Below, piece by piece: positions 42,065 to 48,978 of a stretch of DNA of 48,978 bases (position 1 is its first letter; each line of letters opens with the position of its first letter). The stretch is from the NCBI GenBank assembly GCA_944384995.1, contig CALWVN010000013.1, forward strand, positions 1 through 48,978. The letters run 5' to 3'. This DNA comes from an uncultured Clostridia bacterium. GTDB lineage: Bacteria; Bacillota; Clostridia; Oscillospirales; Acutalibacteraceae. The notes below the pieces were generated by a model. The model was not told where the DNA came from and ran no database searches. It saw nothing but the letters and a program-made list of their open reading frames with translations. Both the position numbers and the translations under genes were made by a program.

Positions 42065-43156
42065 TTATTGTGCGGTTTTGTCGGTGATGACGATATGCTC
42101 GATTGAGACCGCCTGGTTTTCTCCCGAGCCCGTTACGGTCACAAGCGTGCCGCCCGTTTGCTCGGCGCCGTTCCAGGGCGCGGGCGAGGGCCCGGTCTTT
42201 AACCCGTAGGTCATGGTGATCCCCTCATAGGTAATGCTCGCGTTGTTTTCGTGGTCATGCCCGCAGAACAGGTGTTTTGTGGAGCCGAGTTCTTTACACT
42301 TGTCAAAGAAGCCGGAATCCACCTTGGCGCAGCCGGGCAGGTAGGCGCATTCGCCGAAGCCGAATTCTTCCGGCACGGTGTAGCTGCCGTCTTCGTTCTG
42401 TACGGCAAGGGTCTCGATCGCCTCGCGGAATTCCGGCTGGGCAAAATGGGTGAAGACCATGGACGGTACGACCCTGCCCGCCGCATCCGCGATGCCGTTT
42501 ACGTTCCATTCGTACCACGCGATCTGTTCGTAGCCCATGGGGACTTCTCCCGTCGAGCCGTCGTCATATTCCGTGTATTCGCCGTTGTCCATCAAAAACA
42601 GGGTGTAAACGGGCGCGCCGTCCTCCGTGATATTCACGACATAGTTTCCGCTGCCGTAGAGATTGGACGGTCCTTTCTGAAACAGGCAGTATTCGGAGTC
42701 CGTGTAGCAGTCGCCCTGCCAGTTTTTGGAATTTGTCGGGATCTCCTCGTCGTGGTTGCCGTATACGGGCGCCCAGGGGATGCCGTATGCGTCTATGTGC
42801 CGGATGAAATTTTTTAACGAGAACCGGCTCGCGAAAGCAGAGACGTTGTCGCCCGGCAGCACGATGAGGTCAGGCTGCGTTTTTTTGACCAGCGCATCCA
42901 TTTCCTCGTAGCACGCCTTGTTGTCGCTGAGATTTGACCAAAGCTGCGTGTCGGTGAACATTAAAATTTTGAAGTCCTCGCGTTCTTTTGCGACCGTTTG
43001 AAGCTTCGAGAGCTCAAATGTCTGACCGACGCCCCAGACTTCGACATGCTTTTCGCCCATCAGCGGGAAAAACAATACGCCCGCTACGATCACGACGGCT
43101 GCAAGCAGCACGCACACGGTGATCTTGAGCCCCTTTACGACTTTCGCCTTCTGCAT
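42065..43156 (-). CDS. Membrane-anchored metallophosphoesterase
   Basis: A 363-residue protein with an N-terminal transmembrane anchor (about 9-31, ITVCVLLAAVVIVAGVLFF) and an external calcineurin-like domain. The metal motifs are TDTQLWS, PGDNVSAF, YGNHDEE, FTHFAQPEF and CGHDHENN. The ATG at 43156, preceded by AGGTGAGG, begins the anchor; the open frame continues upstream only through the neighbouring gene. Substrate unknown. Together with the phosphodiesterase lipoprotein before it, it could release phosphate from extracellular esters. Confidence 0.88.
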   Translation of the reverse strand: MQKAKVVKGLKITVCVLLAAVVIVAGVLFFPLMGEKHVEVWGVGQTFELSKLQTVAKEREDFKILMFTDTQLWSNLSDNKACYEEMDALVKKTQPDLIVLPGDNVSAFASRFSLKNFIRHIDAYGIPWAPVYGNHDEEIPTNSKNWQGDCYTDSEYCLFQKGPSNLYGSGNYVVNITEDGAPVYTLFLMDNGEYTEYDDGSTGEVPMGYEQIAWYEWNVNGIADAAGRVVPSMVFTHFAQPEFREAIETLAVQNEDGSYTVPEEFGFGECAYLPGCAKVDSGFFDKCKELGSTKHLFCGHDHENNASITYEGITMTYGLKTGPSPAPWNGAEQTGGTLVTVTGSGENQAVSIEHIVITDKTAQ

Positions 43157-43163
43157 TTTTACC

Positions 43164-44321
43164 TCACCTTTCCTGTGCCGTAAAGCCGTCATAGTCTTCG
43201 GCAAAATACGCTTCGTCCAAGAGGCGGTTCGTGGCGATCCAGGTGGTGCGCTCTTCCAGCGTCTGCCCGCCGTGCCCCTGGCCGATGCCGCCGTGGTCGT
43301 TGGCAAAGACCACCAGCCACTCCTCATTATACAGGCTTTCGCGCTCGGCGACAACCTGTAAAATTTCATAGGCATAGGTATCGCAGGTGTATACGGCGTT
43401 TTTGTACTGCGCATTCTGCGGGGAAAACTCGTAATTGTGCCCCGCGGTGTCTATGTTGTGGAAAATGCCGCATACCACGTCGTCGCCCGCCGCTATGCGC
43501 GCAAGCACCCAGTCGCGCATGCCGCTGTCAAAGGGCGCGTCGGGGGAGGGGCTCTCCGATGCGACGAAATTGTAAAGCTCCAGCGTTTCGGCCTCGGTCT
43601 TTTTGAGCTTATCCTTCGTTTCGCGGTCTATGTCGCAGAACAGCACGGGCAGCTGCGGGTTAGAAAGCGCCAGCTTTACCTCTTCTTTTAAGTTGACGTC
43701 CAGATATTGATCCCAGTCGAACGCCAGCGCCGTATGTAAGCCCTGCTCGGCGTACTCCAAAATAAAGGTCTTGTATTGCAGGTTCTTGACGTCGTCGTTG
43801 GTCTTGATCCCGTGTGAAGTGCCCCAAACGCCTGTAAACTGAGACGTCCAGCTTGCCGAAGTCGAGGTGGTCTGCTCGGTATCCGTTCCCGTTTCGCCGC
43901 CGCAGTAGGCAAGGTAGATGCCGCCCTCTGCAGCGAGCGTGCGGATGCCGCTTGCAGCCTGCCGCCCGCCGCCGAGGCTTTGGTCAAATACGTTTGCCCC
44001 TTCGAAAAGCTGCAGCGCCGCGTCTGCGCGCATGCCGTCAAAGCCCAAAAAGAGCACCTTGCGCGTTTTGCCATCGGGCGAGACGGCGCTGCCGTTTTCT
44101 ATGGTGCATTCGTCTAAAAATGCGTGCACGTGGTGGTATACCTGATATTCCGGTACGGATGCGGAGGCGGAGTTCACCCAGATGTCCGACTGATCCAGCG
44201 TTTGCAGGTAAGAGGCGTCCGACACGGGCGTTTCTTCTTTTTGGCAGCAGGCGAGCGCCGTTATAGCGAGCGCCGCGGCAGAGACCACCGCGCCTGCCTT
44301 CAAAACGGTTTTCCAATGCAT
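43164..44321 (-). CDS. Phosphodiesterase / alkaline-phosphatase-superfamily lipoprotein
   Basis: A 385-residue exported lipoprotein. The signal WKTVLKAGAVVSAAALAIT ends in ALAC, with Cys near residue 25. The alkaline phosphatase-fold metal sites are visible: LFLGFDGMRADA with the first Asp, HNIDTAGHNYEF with the Asp-His pair, and FANDHGGIGQGHGG with the last Asp-His. The fold includes nucleotide pyrophosphatases and sulfatases; the lack of a sulfatase CxPxR favours a phosphodiesterase. The ATG at 44321 has AGGAGTG before it. First gene of the phosphodiesterase-phosphoesterase-GH35 series. Confidence 0.85.
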   Translation of the reverse strand: MHWKTVLKAGAVVSAAALAITALACCQKEETPVSDASYLQTLDQSDIWVNSASASVPEYQVYHHVHAFLDECTIENGSAVSPDGKTRKVLFLGFDGMRADAALQLFEGANVFDQSLGGGRQAASGIRTLAAEGGIYLAYCGGETGTDTEQTTSTSASWTSQFTGVWGTSHGIKTNDDVKNLQYKTFILEYAEQGLHTALAFDWDQYLDVNLKEEVKLALSNPQLPVLFCDIDRETKDKLKKTEAETLELYNFVASESPSPDAPFDSGMRDWVLARIAAGDDVVCGIFHNIDTAGHNYEFSPQNAQYKNAVYTCDTYAYEILQVVAERESLYNEEWLVVFANDHGGIGQGHGGQTLEERTTWIATNRLLDEAYFAEDYDGFTAQER

Positions 44322-44346
44322 AAGGTCACTCCTCTCTTTTGCTTTC

Positions 44347-44488
44347 ATTATAAAAGAAGCCGCGTGCCGCCGCTTTCAAAAAGCGCGCAAAACCTTTCGA
44401 TTTCCTGCCGTTATTCCGAAAGGAAAGCGGAAAATCGAAAGTTTGCGATATGTTTTTGAAAGTGCCCGCCGCGTCTGTATGCTACAAT
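44347..44488. promoter_or_regulatory. Divergent control region between the phosphodiesterase and GH2 genes
   Basis: A -10 TATAAT for the minus genes lies at 44352-44347 and a -10 TACAAT for the plus gene at 44483-44488. Neither has a good -35 at proper distance. Between them is an inverted repeat CTTTCGATTTCC / GGAAAATCGAAAG (44394-44405 with 44429-44441). Two weak promoters around a dyad suggest activator control, perhaps by the AraC protein encoded at 47891-48739. Confidence 0.55.
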
Positions 44489-44510
44489 GGCAAAAAAGGA
44501 GTGTGCCGCT

Positions 44511-44762
44511 ATGGTTGATTTTACAAATCCCGTTTGGGAAACGCCGATCCTTCCGCTCGTGCCCGGAACGGTGCGCGGCGCGGCGGCAAGCCTGCCGCTC
44601 GCTGACCGAAAAAAGCGGGTGCGTTCCGCCTGGTTGTCGGCGTCGCGGACATCGAGGGAAAGGATAAGGGAATCTGGAACCCCGACGGGCAGAAGGTCAG
44701 CGACGGCGCGTGGGCAAGCTATTACGCGCACCACAACATCGGCGGTATTTTGCGCGGGGTGA
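44511..44762 (+). pseudogene. Zero-frame 5' fragment of the GH2 gene
   Basis: The ATG at 44511 has AAGGAG nine bases before it and follows a TACAAT box, so this is the real translation start. The frame encodes MVDFTNPVWETPILPLVP... and after codon 35 (AAG at 44613-44615) reads non-homologous sequence to a stop at 44760-44762, giving 83 residues. One frame earlier, from 44615 on, comes AGAFRLVVGVADIEGK, typical of the GH2 sugar-binding domain. The change of frame falls at an A6 run (44609-44614). The 35 encoded residues also lack the signal peptide that the C-terminal sorting motif would need, so more than a single base seems lost. Confidence 0.7.
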
Positions 44763-47281
44763 CGCTGTTCGTGCTGCCCGAAAGCGCGCTTGTGCGTATG
44801 CACTTAAACGCCGAACCCGATCCCGCTTCACAAAACGGCACGCTGACCGCTGAACTGCTTGCCGACGCGGACGCGGAAGATTTAGAAGTCCAAATGGAGC
44901 TGTTTGCGGGCAACCGCTGCATCGGCGCCGTGCGCGAGGCTTTTTCCCTTGACGAAGTGCAGACCGGCTGCGCGCGGCATGCACTGGATGTCACGCGGGA
45001 GGCGCGCTTTTGTGAATATGAAAAGAATGATCGAAAATTCCAAGCGCGCTATCTGCCGCCGAAGCCGTACCAATTCCGAGGTAAGTCCCACGGGCTGAAG
45101 CTGACGCTGTTTGTGCAAAACCCGCTGCTTTGGGACGCCGAGCACCCGAATCTCTACCGCGTGCGCCTGACGCTTTTCAGAAACGGTGAAGCGATAGAGA
45201 CGGTGGAAGCCGACGTCGGCTTTCGGAAGATCACCTACGGCGGGGCGGACGGAACGGCGAAAAACAAGGTATATGTAAACGGCAGGGAAGTCAAACTGCG
45301 CGGCGTGTGCCGTCACGACGTTTCGGGGCGGTACGGAAGAAGCATGGACGAAGCGGAGATGCGGCGGGAAATTCTCGCCTATAAAAATTGCAACGTCAAT
45401 TTCATCCGCACCTCGCACTACCCGGCGGACGATTGCCTGCTGCGCCTGTGCGACGAATACGGGCTGTATGTGGAGCAGGAAAACAGCGCTTGCTTCAAAG
45501 GCGCGAACGGCATGGGAATCTATTCCCCGCCGGAGGACTTCCTCAATTCCTTTGCCGAAATGGTCGAGACCGCGCGCAACCACCCGAGCGTGCTCATCTG
45601 GTCGCTTGCCAACGAATCGGGCTTTGAGCACACCTGTGCGTTCCGCCGGGAATACGAATACATAAAGGCCGCAGACCTTTCGCGCCCCGTAATTTTTTCG
45701 TATCCCTTCACAGTCAAAACCAAGCCTGTGCCCTATGACATCTTCAGCAAGCACTACGCCAAGGTGACGGGCAACCTCGGCGGCAAGGACTGCCCCGTAC
45801 TGCACGACGAGTTTGCGCACGTCGCCTGCTATAACCTCGACAGCCTGAAAACCGGCGACGGCTGTCGTACATTTTGGGGCGAGAGCATCCGTAAGGGCTG
45901 GGACAACATTTTAAAAACAGACGGCGCGCTCGGCTGCGCGATCTGGGCGGCGGTCGACGATGTGTTCCGCTTGCCCGAGGGCGTCTCGGAACGGCACCAG
46001 CACCATGCAACAGGCACGGCGGCGGGCTATGGTGAGTGGGGCTGCATTTTGGACGCGTTCGGGCGCGAAAAGCCGGAAGCGTATTTGACAAAAAAAGCAT
46101 TTTCACCTCTGCGCGTTACCAACGTTCTGTGCAGTGGGGGACATGTGCAGCTGTGGGTGGAAAGCCGCTTTGACCATACGAATTTGAACGAGGGCACAGT
46201 GCGTGCTTTGTCTGCGGGCGGTGAAACGCTCGGCGAATATCCGCTGACCGCCGACATAAAGCCGCATGAAACGGGGGTTCTGTATTTGGAACACATCCCG
46301 TGCGGCGCCGACCGTTTGGAATTTCGGTTCGGCGGGTTTTCCGTGGAGACCTGCGCCCTGCCGCCGAAGACTGAACACGCCGCCGAAGAAGTGCAAGGGC
46401 GGGAAATCCCGCTGTGCGCAAGGGCTGTCGGCGCGACGCTTGTGCTGCAAAGCGCGGCAGGGACGGCACGGCTGCGGTTCTTTTCGGGAAAATATGCAGG
46501 TCACGAAGCAAAGGTGCGTGTGCTGCAAGCCGATGCGAAAGGCGTCACTGCGTTGTTGCACGCAGAACACGGCAAGACCTATCGTCTGCATTTGCGTAAT
46601 GCAAGCGGAATGGTAGAGACTTCCGTTTTCCCGGCAAGCCCCGCGGCATATTTCGGAACACTGCGCGCGGAACTTATGCTGCCCGCACGCGCCGCACGCA
46701 TTGCATGGAAAAAGCAGTCGCTCTATGACGTATATCCGCTTTCGCATATCGACCGACCCATCGGCGAAGCGCGCCGCCTGCCCGCGCATGCGGTTCCCGA
46801 ACGGTATGGAAAGGCACCGACATGGGACTGGGCGCAGGATACGGAAAACTTTTTCCTGTACAAAGCCGACGCTCCGCACAACCGCATGGCAACGCGGGTC
46901 TTCCGCTGCCGGCGTGATCGGATCGAGTGGTTCGCAGCGCAAATGGAAAACGGATACGCCCTGCAAGCGTCTGCGAAGCAAAGCCGGCTCGGCGCAGGGA
47001 TCACCTGCGAAAAAGCGGGCGACCGTCTGTGTCTGGTGCACGGCTGGGGCTACCCGGATCTCCAATGGGGCAATTACACAGGCGACGCCCACCCCTTCCT
47101 GCGGCAGCCGCGCTTTGCATTTTGTCTGCGGCTGTGTGCGGACACCGAGACCCCGGTGAAGGATGCCGACATCCCGAAGACGGGTGCTGCTGCAAGCATC
47201 GGCTTCGGCGCGCTGTCTCTGGCAGCTGCCGGCGCGCTGGTTCTGCTGCGCGTCCGTGCAAAGAAGAACAACGTCATCTGA
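44750..47281 (+). CDS. GH2 beta-galactosidase-like enzyme with C-terminal sorting signal, N-terminus broken
   Basis: Homology to GH2 starts at 44615 (after the frame change); the first usable in-frame start is a TTG at 44750, giving 843 residues. The immunoglobulin-like domain is followed by the barrel: VYVNGREVKLRGVCRHD, NFIRTSHYPADD, acid/base Glu in SLANESGFEH near 287, nucleophile Glu in VLHDEFAH near 351. The C-terminus ends IPKTG, a hydrophobic stretch (ASIGFGALSLAAAGALVLL) and RVRAKKN, an LPxTG-like sortase signal, so the intact enzyme was displayed on the wall. No export signal is seen at the N-terminus. It may be a decaying gene or need a -1 frameshift for synthesis. Confidence 0.85.
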   Translation: MRGVTLFVLPESALVRMHLNAEPDPASQNGTLTAELLADADAEDLEVQMELFAGNRCIGAVREAFSLDEVQTGCARHALDVTREARFCEYEKNDRKFQARYLPPKPYQFRGKSHGLKLTLFVQNPLLWDAEHPNLYRVRLTLFRNGEAIETVEADVGFRKITYGGADGTAKNKVYVNGREVKLRGVCRHDVSGRYGRSMDEAEMRREILAYKNCNVNFIRTSHYPADDCLLRLCDEYGLYVEQENSACFKGANGMGIYSPPEDFLNSFAEMVETARNHPSVLIWSLANESGFEHTCAFRREYEYIKAADLSRPVIFSYPFTVKTKPVPYDIFSKHYAKVTGNLGGKDCPVLHDEFAHVACYNLDSLKTGDGCRTFWGESIRKGWDNILKTDGALGCAIWAAVDDVFRLPEGVSERHQHHATGTAAGYGEWGCILDAFGREKPEAYLTKKAFSPLRVTNVLCSGGHVQLWVESRFDHTNLNEGTVRALSAGGETLGEYPLTADIKPHETGVLYLEHIPCGADRLEFRFGGFSVETCALPPKTEHAAEEVQGREIPLCARAVGATLVLQSAAGTARLRFFSGKYAGHEAKVRVLQADAKGVTALLHAEHGKTYRLHLRNASGMVETSVFPASPAAYFGTLRAELMLPARAARIAWKKQSLYDVYPLSHIDRPIGEARRLPAHAVPERYGKAPTWDWAQDTENFFLYKADAPHNRMATRVFRCRRDRIEWFAAQMENGYALQASAKQSRLGAGITCEKAGDRLCLVHGWGYPDLQWGNYTGDAHPFLRQPRFAFCLRLCADTETPVKDADIPKTGAAASIGFGALSLAAAGALVLLRVRAKKNNVI

Positions 47282-47304
47282 TCTTCCTTTCGATAGATAA
47301 GTAA

Positions 47305-47338
47305 GACAGCCCCGCGGCATTTGCGCCGCGGGGCTGTC
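47305..47338. terminator. GC-rich stem-loop between convergent genes
   Basis: A perfect 14-bp stem (47305-47318 with 47325-47338) with loop ATTTGC, 24 bases after the GH2 stop. T runs are lacking on both strands, so termination would rest on stem strength. Confidence 0.5.
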
Positions 47339-47394
47339 GTCATTGGATCGTTACCGGCTTGGCCGGGTTGCGTTCTCCCTGATAAAAAGGGAGG

Positions 47395-47859
47395 TTATTG
47401 TTCCAATTCTTCCTTTGTGGGGATTTCAAATAAGCCCGACCATTTATCAAATTCTTCTTTCGCAACATAAAATATCGCGTTTTTTCCGGCTGATTTATTA
47501 CGGGCGGCCAATCGCTGCCAAATTGTGTCGGCAGGAACATCCATATAATGCATTTTGAAATCTGCGCCAAAGGAATGGGCTTTTTGCCGAAAATCCTCTC
47601 GTTCTGATTTTGTCCAAAACCCAAAATCGAGGATGACATCGACGCCTGCTTTTAGAGCCTTTACAGCGACTTCCCACATGAGCTTTTCAATTTTGGTGTG
47701 GCGCTCATCATGCTCCGGGTCTGAAATATCATGCCCGAACAGAAAATACTGCCATTCATCGGGCGTTAATCGCAATGCTTTGTGTTGGTATTCTAATTTT
47801 ATTGCTTCTGTAGTTTTCCCACTGCCCGGCAAACCTACCATCAAATGAAGCGTCGCCAT
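47395..47859 (-). CDS. Small P-loop ATPase/kinase
   Basis: A 154-residue protein with the Walker A motif LMVGLPGSGKTTEAIKL at the N-terminus, LTPDEWQYFLFG, and DVILDFGFWTKSEREDF, a pattern of small AAA/zeta-like kinases that phosphorylate small molecules or RNA ends. A late Arg motif (WQRLAARN) may form the lid. Function in the cell unknown. Its DNA is visibly more AT-rich than its neighbours and contains different codon choices, pointing to recent acquisition. It lies alone between GH2 and the AraC gene. Confidence 0.8.
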   Translation of the reverse strand: MATLHLMVGLPGSGKTTEAIKLEYQHKALRLTPDEWQYFLFGHDISDPEHDERHTKIEKLMWEVAVKALKAGVDVILDFGFWTKSEREDFRQKAHSFGADFKMHYMDVPADTIWQRLAARNKSAGKNAIFYVAKEEFDKWSGLFEIPTKEELEQ

Positions 47860-47890
47860 AGTATACCTCGTTGAAATTTGTTTTCACGTG

Positions 47891-48739
47891 TCAGAATTTC
47901 AGCCTGCGGAATTTTCCCGGGGAAATTCCGACATTGGTGGTGAAAAAGTAGATGAAATTGGATTCGCTGTTAAAGCCCGTTTCATAGGCAATCTCCGAGA
48001 CCGTCATGGAAGTACGCTGTAAAAGCTCTTTGGCGCGGTTGAGGCGCACGATGAGCACATAATCATACGGCGAAAAGCCCGTCTGCTGCTTGAACACGCG
48101 TGAAAAATGCGAGGGGCTCATGTGCATGCAGTCGGCAAGCTCCTGCACGGTAAGATTTTTTTGCAGATGCGCGGAGATGTATTCGCGCACCTCCTGTACG
48201 CTGTCCTCATAGCTTACCTTGTTTTTACCGCGCACGGTCGAGGGGGAGGAAAGTTCGGCAAGCAGCTTGTAGATGTCCAAGGACAGCTGCATTTCCGAAA
48301 CGGGGTTTTCTCCACCAATACCCGAAAACAGACGGAACAGCAGGCGCCGAACGTGCTCGCGGTCGCTGCATTTGAGCAGGCAGCCCGAAACTTTTGTGAT
48401 CTCCGTATACAGCTGCTCGGCATTGGAGCCCGCAAAATGCACCCAGATGGATTCTAAATGGTCCTTGGTGTAGTATTCGTGCGGGACGCGGCAGTCTAAA
48501 AACACCGTGTCGCCCTCGCGTGCGGTGATGTGCTTGCCGTCCTTTACGAACGTGAACGTGCCGTCGATGACATACAGCACCAAAAAGCTGTCGTAATTTT
48601 CGCGCACCAGATGATAGTTTTTGCTGTAGAAAAAATGTCCCGCGCTGATTGGGTAAAAATACAGCCGTTTCGCCGTCGGGGACGGTGTGGAAAAGTACAG
48701 ATCCGACTTTCGCAGGACGCCGCTTTCCGAGGATTTCAT
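47891..48739 (-). CDS. AraC-family transcriptional regulator
   Basis: A 282-residue activator. The N-terminal cupin-like ligand domain (about 20-150) has SFLVLYVIDGTFTFVKDG and FLDCRVPHEYY. The C-terminal two-helix-turn-helix DNA-binding domain (about 185-282) shows LTVQELADCMHMSPSHFSRVFK, TGFSPYDYV and SEIAYETGFNSESNFIYFF, ending GISPGKFRRLKF. Such regulators usually sense a sugar and activate nearby glycosidase genes, so the divergent GH2/GH35 control region at 44347-44488 is the likely target. This is inferred from position. Confidence 0.92.
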   Translation of the reverse strand: MKSSESGVLRKSDLYFSTPSPTAKRLYFYPISAGHFFYSKNYHLVRENYDSFLVLYVIDGTFTFVKDGKHITAREGDTVFLDCRVPHEYYTKDHLESIWVHFAGSNAEQLYTEITKVSGCLLKCSDREHVRRLLFRLFSGIGGENPVSEMQLSLDIYKLLAELSSPSTVRGKNKVSYEDSVQEVREYISAHLQKNLTVQELADCMHMSPSHFSRVFKQQTGFSPYDYVLIVRLNRAKELLQRTSMTVSEIAYETGFNSESNFIYFFTTNVGISPGKFRRLKF

Positions 48740-48762
48740 GCCGATGCCTCGCTTTGTAACAG

Positions 48763-48978
48763 AATAACCTCACGAAACACTACGGAAGTAAAACTTCCAA
48801 GTGTTTCGGAGAACGTTGTATGATTCCCGCTTCGCACTTGCGCGCTCGCGGAAATAGTATAACAACCTCACGAATCTCTAAAAAGCCAAGCTTTTAAGAG
48901 CTTCGGAGAACGTTGTATGATTCCCGCTTCGCACTTGCGCGCTCGCGGAAATAATATAATAGGATTTCTAAAAAGTTC
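48763..48978 (+). repeat. Tandem array of two-hairpin elements (two full units, start of a third)
   Basis: Unit 2 runs from about 48763 to 48863 and unit 3 from about 48861 to 48960, period 97; sequence from 48961 resembles the start of another unit cut by the window end. Each unit has a first hairpin (48773-48781 with 48800-48808; 48873-48879 with 48897-48905) of differing sequence but kept pairing. The shared linker GGAGAACGTTGTATGATTCC comes next, then CACTTGCGCGCTCGCGGAAATA, of which CACTTG and TATAAC/TATAAT are 17 bases apart. A relative lies at 12684-12790. Confidence 0.85.

Noticed and set aside
42065-43414. Longer N-terminus for the membrane metallophosphoesterase
   Set aside because: The extra 86 residues overlap the preceding gene out of frame; the ATG at 43156 has a ribosome site and starts the membrane anchor.
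47340-47639. Minus-strand frame of 99 residues overlapping the P-loop gene
   Set aside because: It is in another frame of a gene with a clear Walker motif and has no translation signals.
48763-48978. Possible CRISPR array
   Set aside because: The units are about 97 bp with internal hairpins and conserved throughout; there are no short repeats with unique spacers and no cas genes nearby.

Overview
The window is chromosomal DNA of a GC-rich Gram-positive bacterium, most likely a gut-type clostridium (Bacillota, Clostridia). The cues are HPr with both His15 and Ser46, an agr-type peptide signalling locus, a Gram-positive LexA box, a YerB-like lipoprotein, a sortase-type tail on a glycosidase, and many promoters with near-consensus TTGACA/TATAAT boxes. 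No rRNA, tRNA, CRISPR array or insertion sequence was recognised. Species cannot be assigned from the sequence alone.

Layout. 1-575: two copies of an unclassified structured repeat, each followed by an intrinsic terminator, then the promoter and operators of a fructose operon. 576-6175: DeoR-type repressor, 1-phosphofructokinase, fructose EIIABC, HPr and Enzyme I, a self-contained fructose PTS. 6373-7320: exported metallophosphoesterase. 7615-10692: agr quorum-sensing locus (LytTR regulator, GHKL kinase, AgrB, AgrD), faced by an unknown 40-residue gene on the other strand. 11487-14240: class II aldolase, a repeated intergenic element and MurA. 14303-27172 (minus): a long gene series with glycerate kinase, Mfd, Pth, a GlmU-like protein, a small CxxC protein, an FAD enzyme, a cyclase, and three genes (asparagine synthase, Asp/Glu racemase, ATP-grasp ligase) that look like a D-Asp/D-Asn cross-bridge pathway of peptidoglycan. 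27494-29458 (minus): patatin, Maf, NUDIX. 29538-30437: an M14-like protein lacking two metal ligands.

30442-33818 (minus) holds the most striking locus. A MurL-like epimerase, a MurD-type ligase and, ten bases behind it, a secreted protein whose mature N-terminus is about 71% identical to eukaryotic ubiquitin are encoded as one apparent operon. The ubiquitin module lacks the RGG tail and is fused to a Thr/Ser-rich beta-type domain.

34040-39873: an EF-G-like GTPase, a DUF3048 lipoprotein, glutamate dehydrogenase (minus), a candidate small RNA and LexA with its own operator boxes. 39967-48739: a surface and glycan region with a GH35 beta-galactosidase, a membrane-anchored metallophosphoesterase and a phosphodiesterase lipoprotein on the minus strand, divergent from a GH2 enzyme with a C-terminal sorting signal but a broken N-terminus (frame change at an A6 run), then a small P-loop protein of lower GC and an AraC regulator. 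The window ends in a tandem array of the same ~97-bp element that lies upstream of murA.
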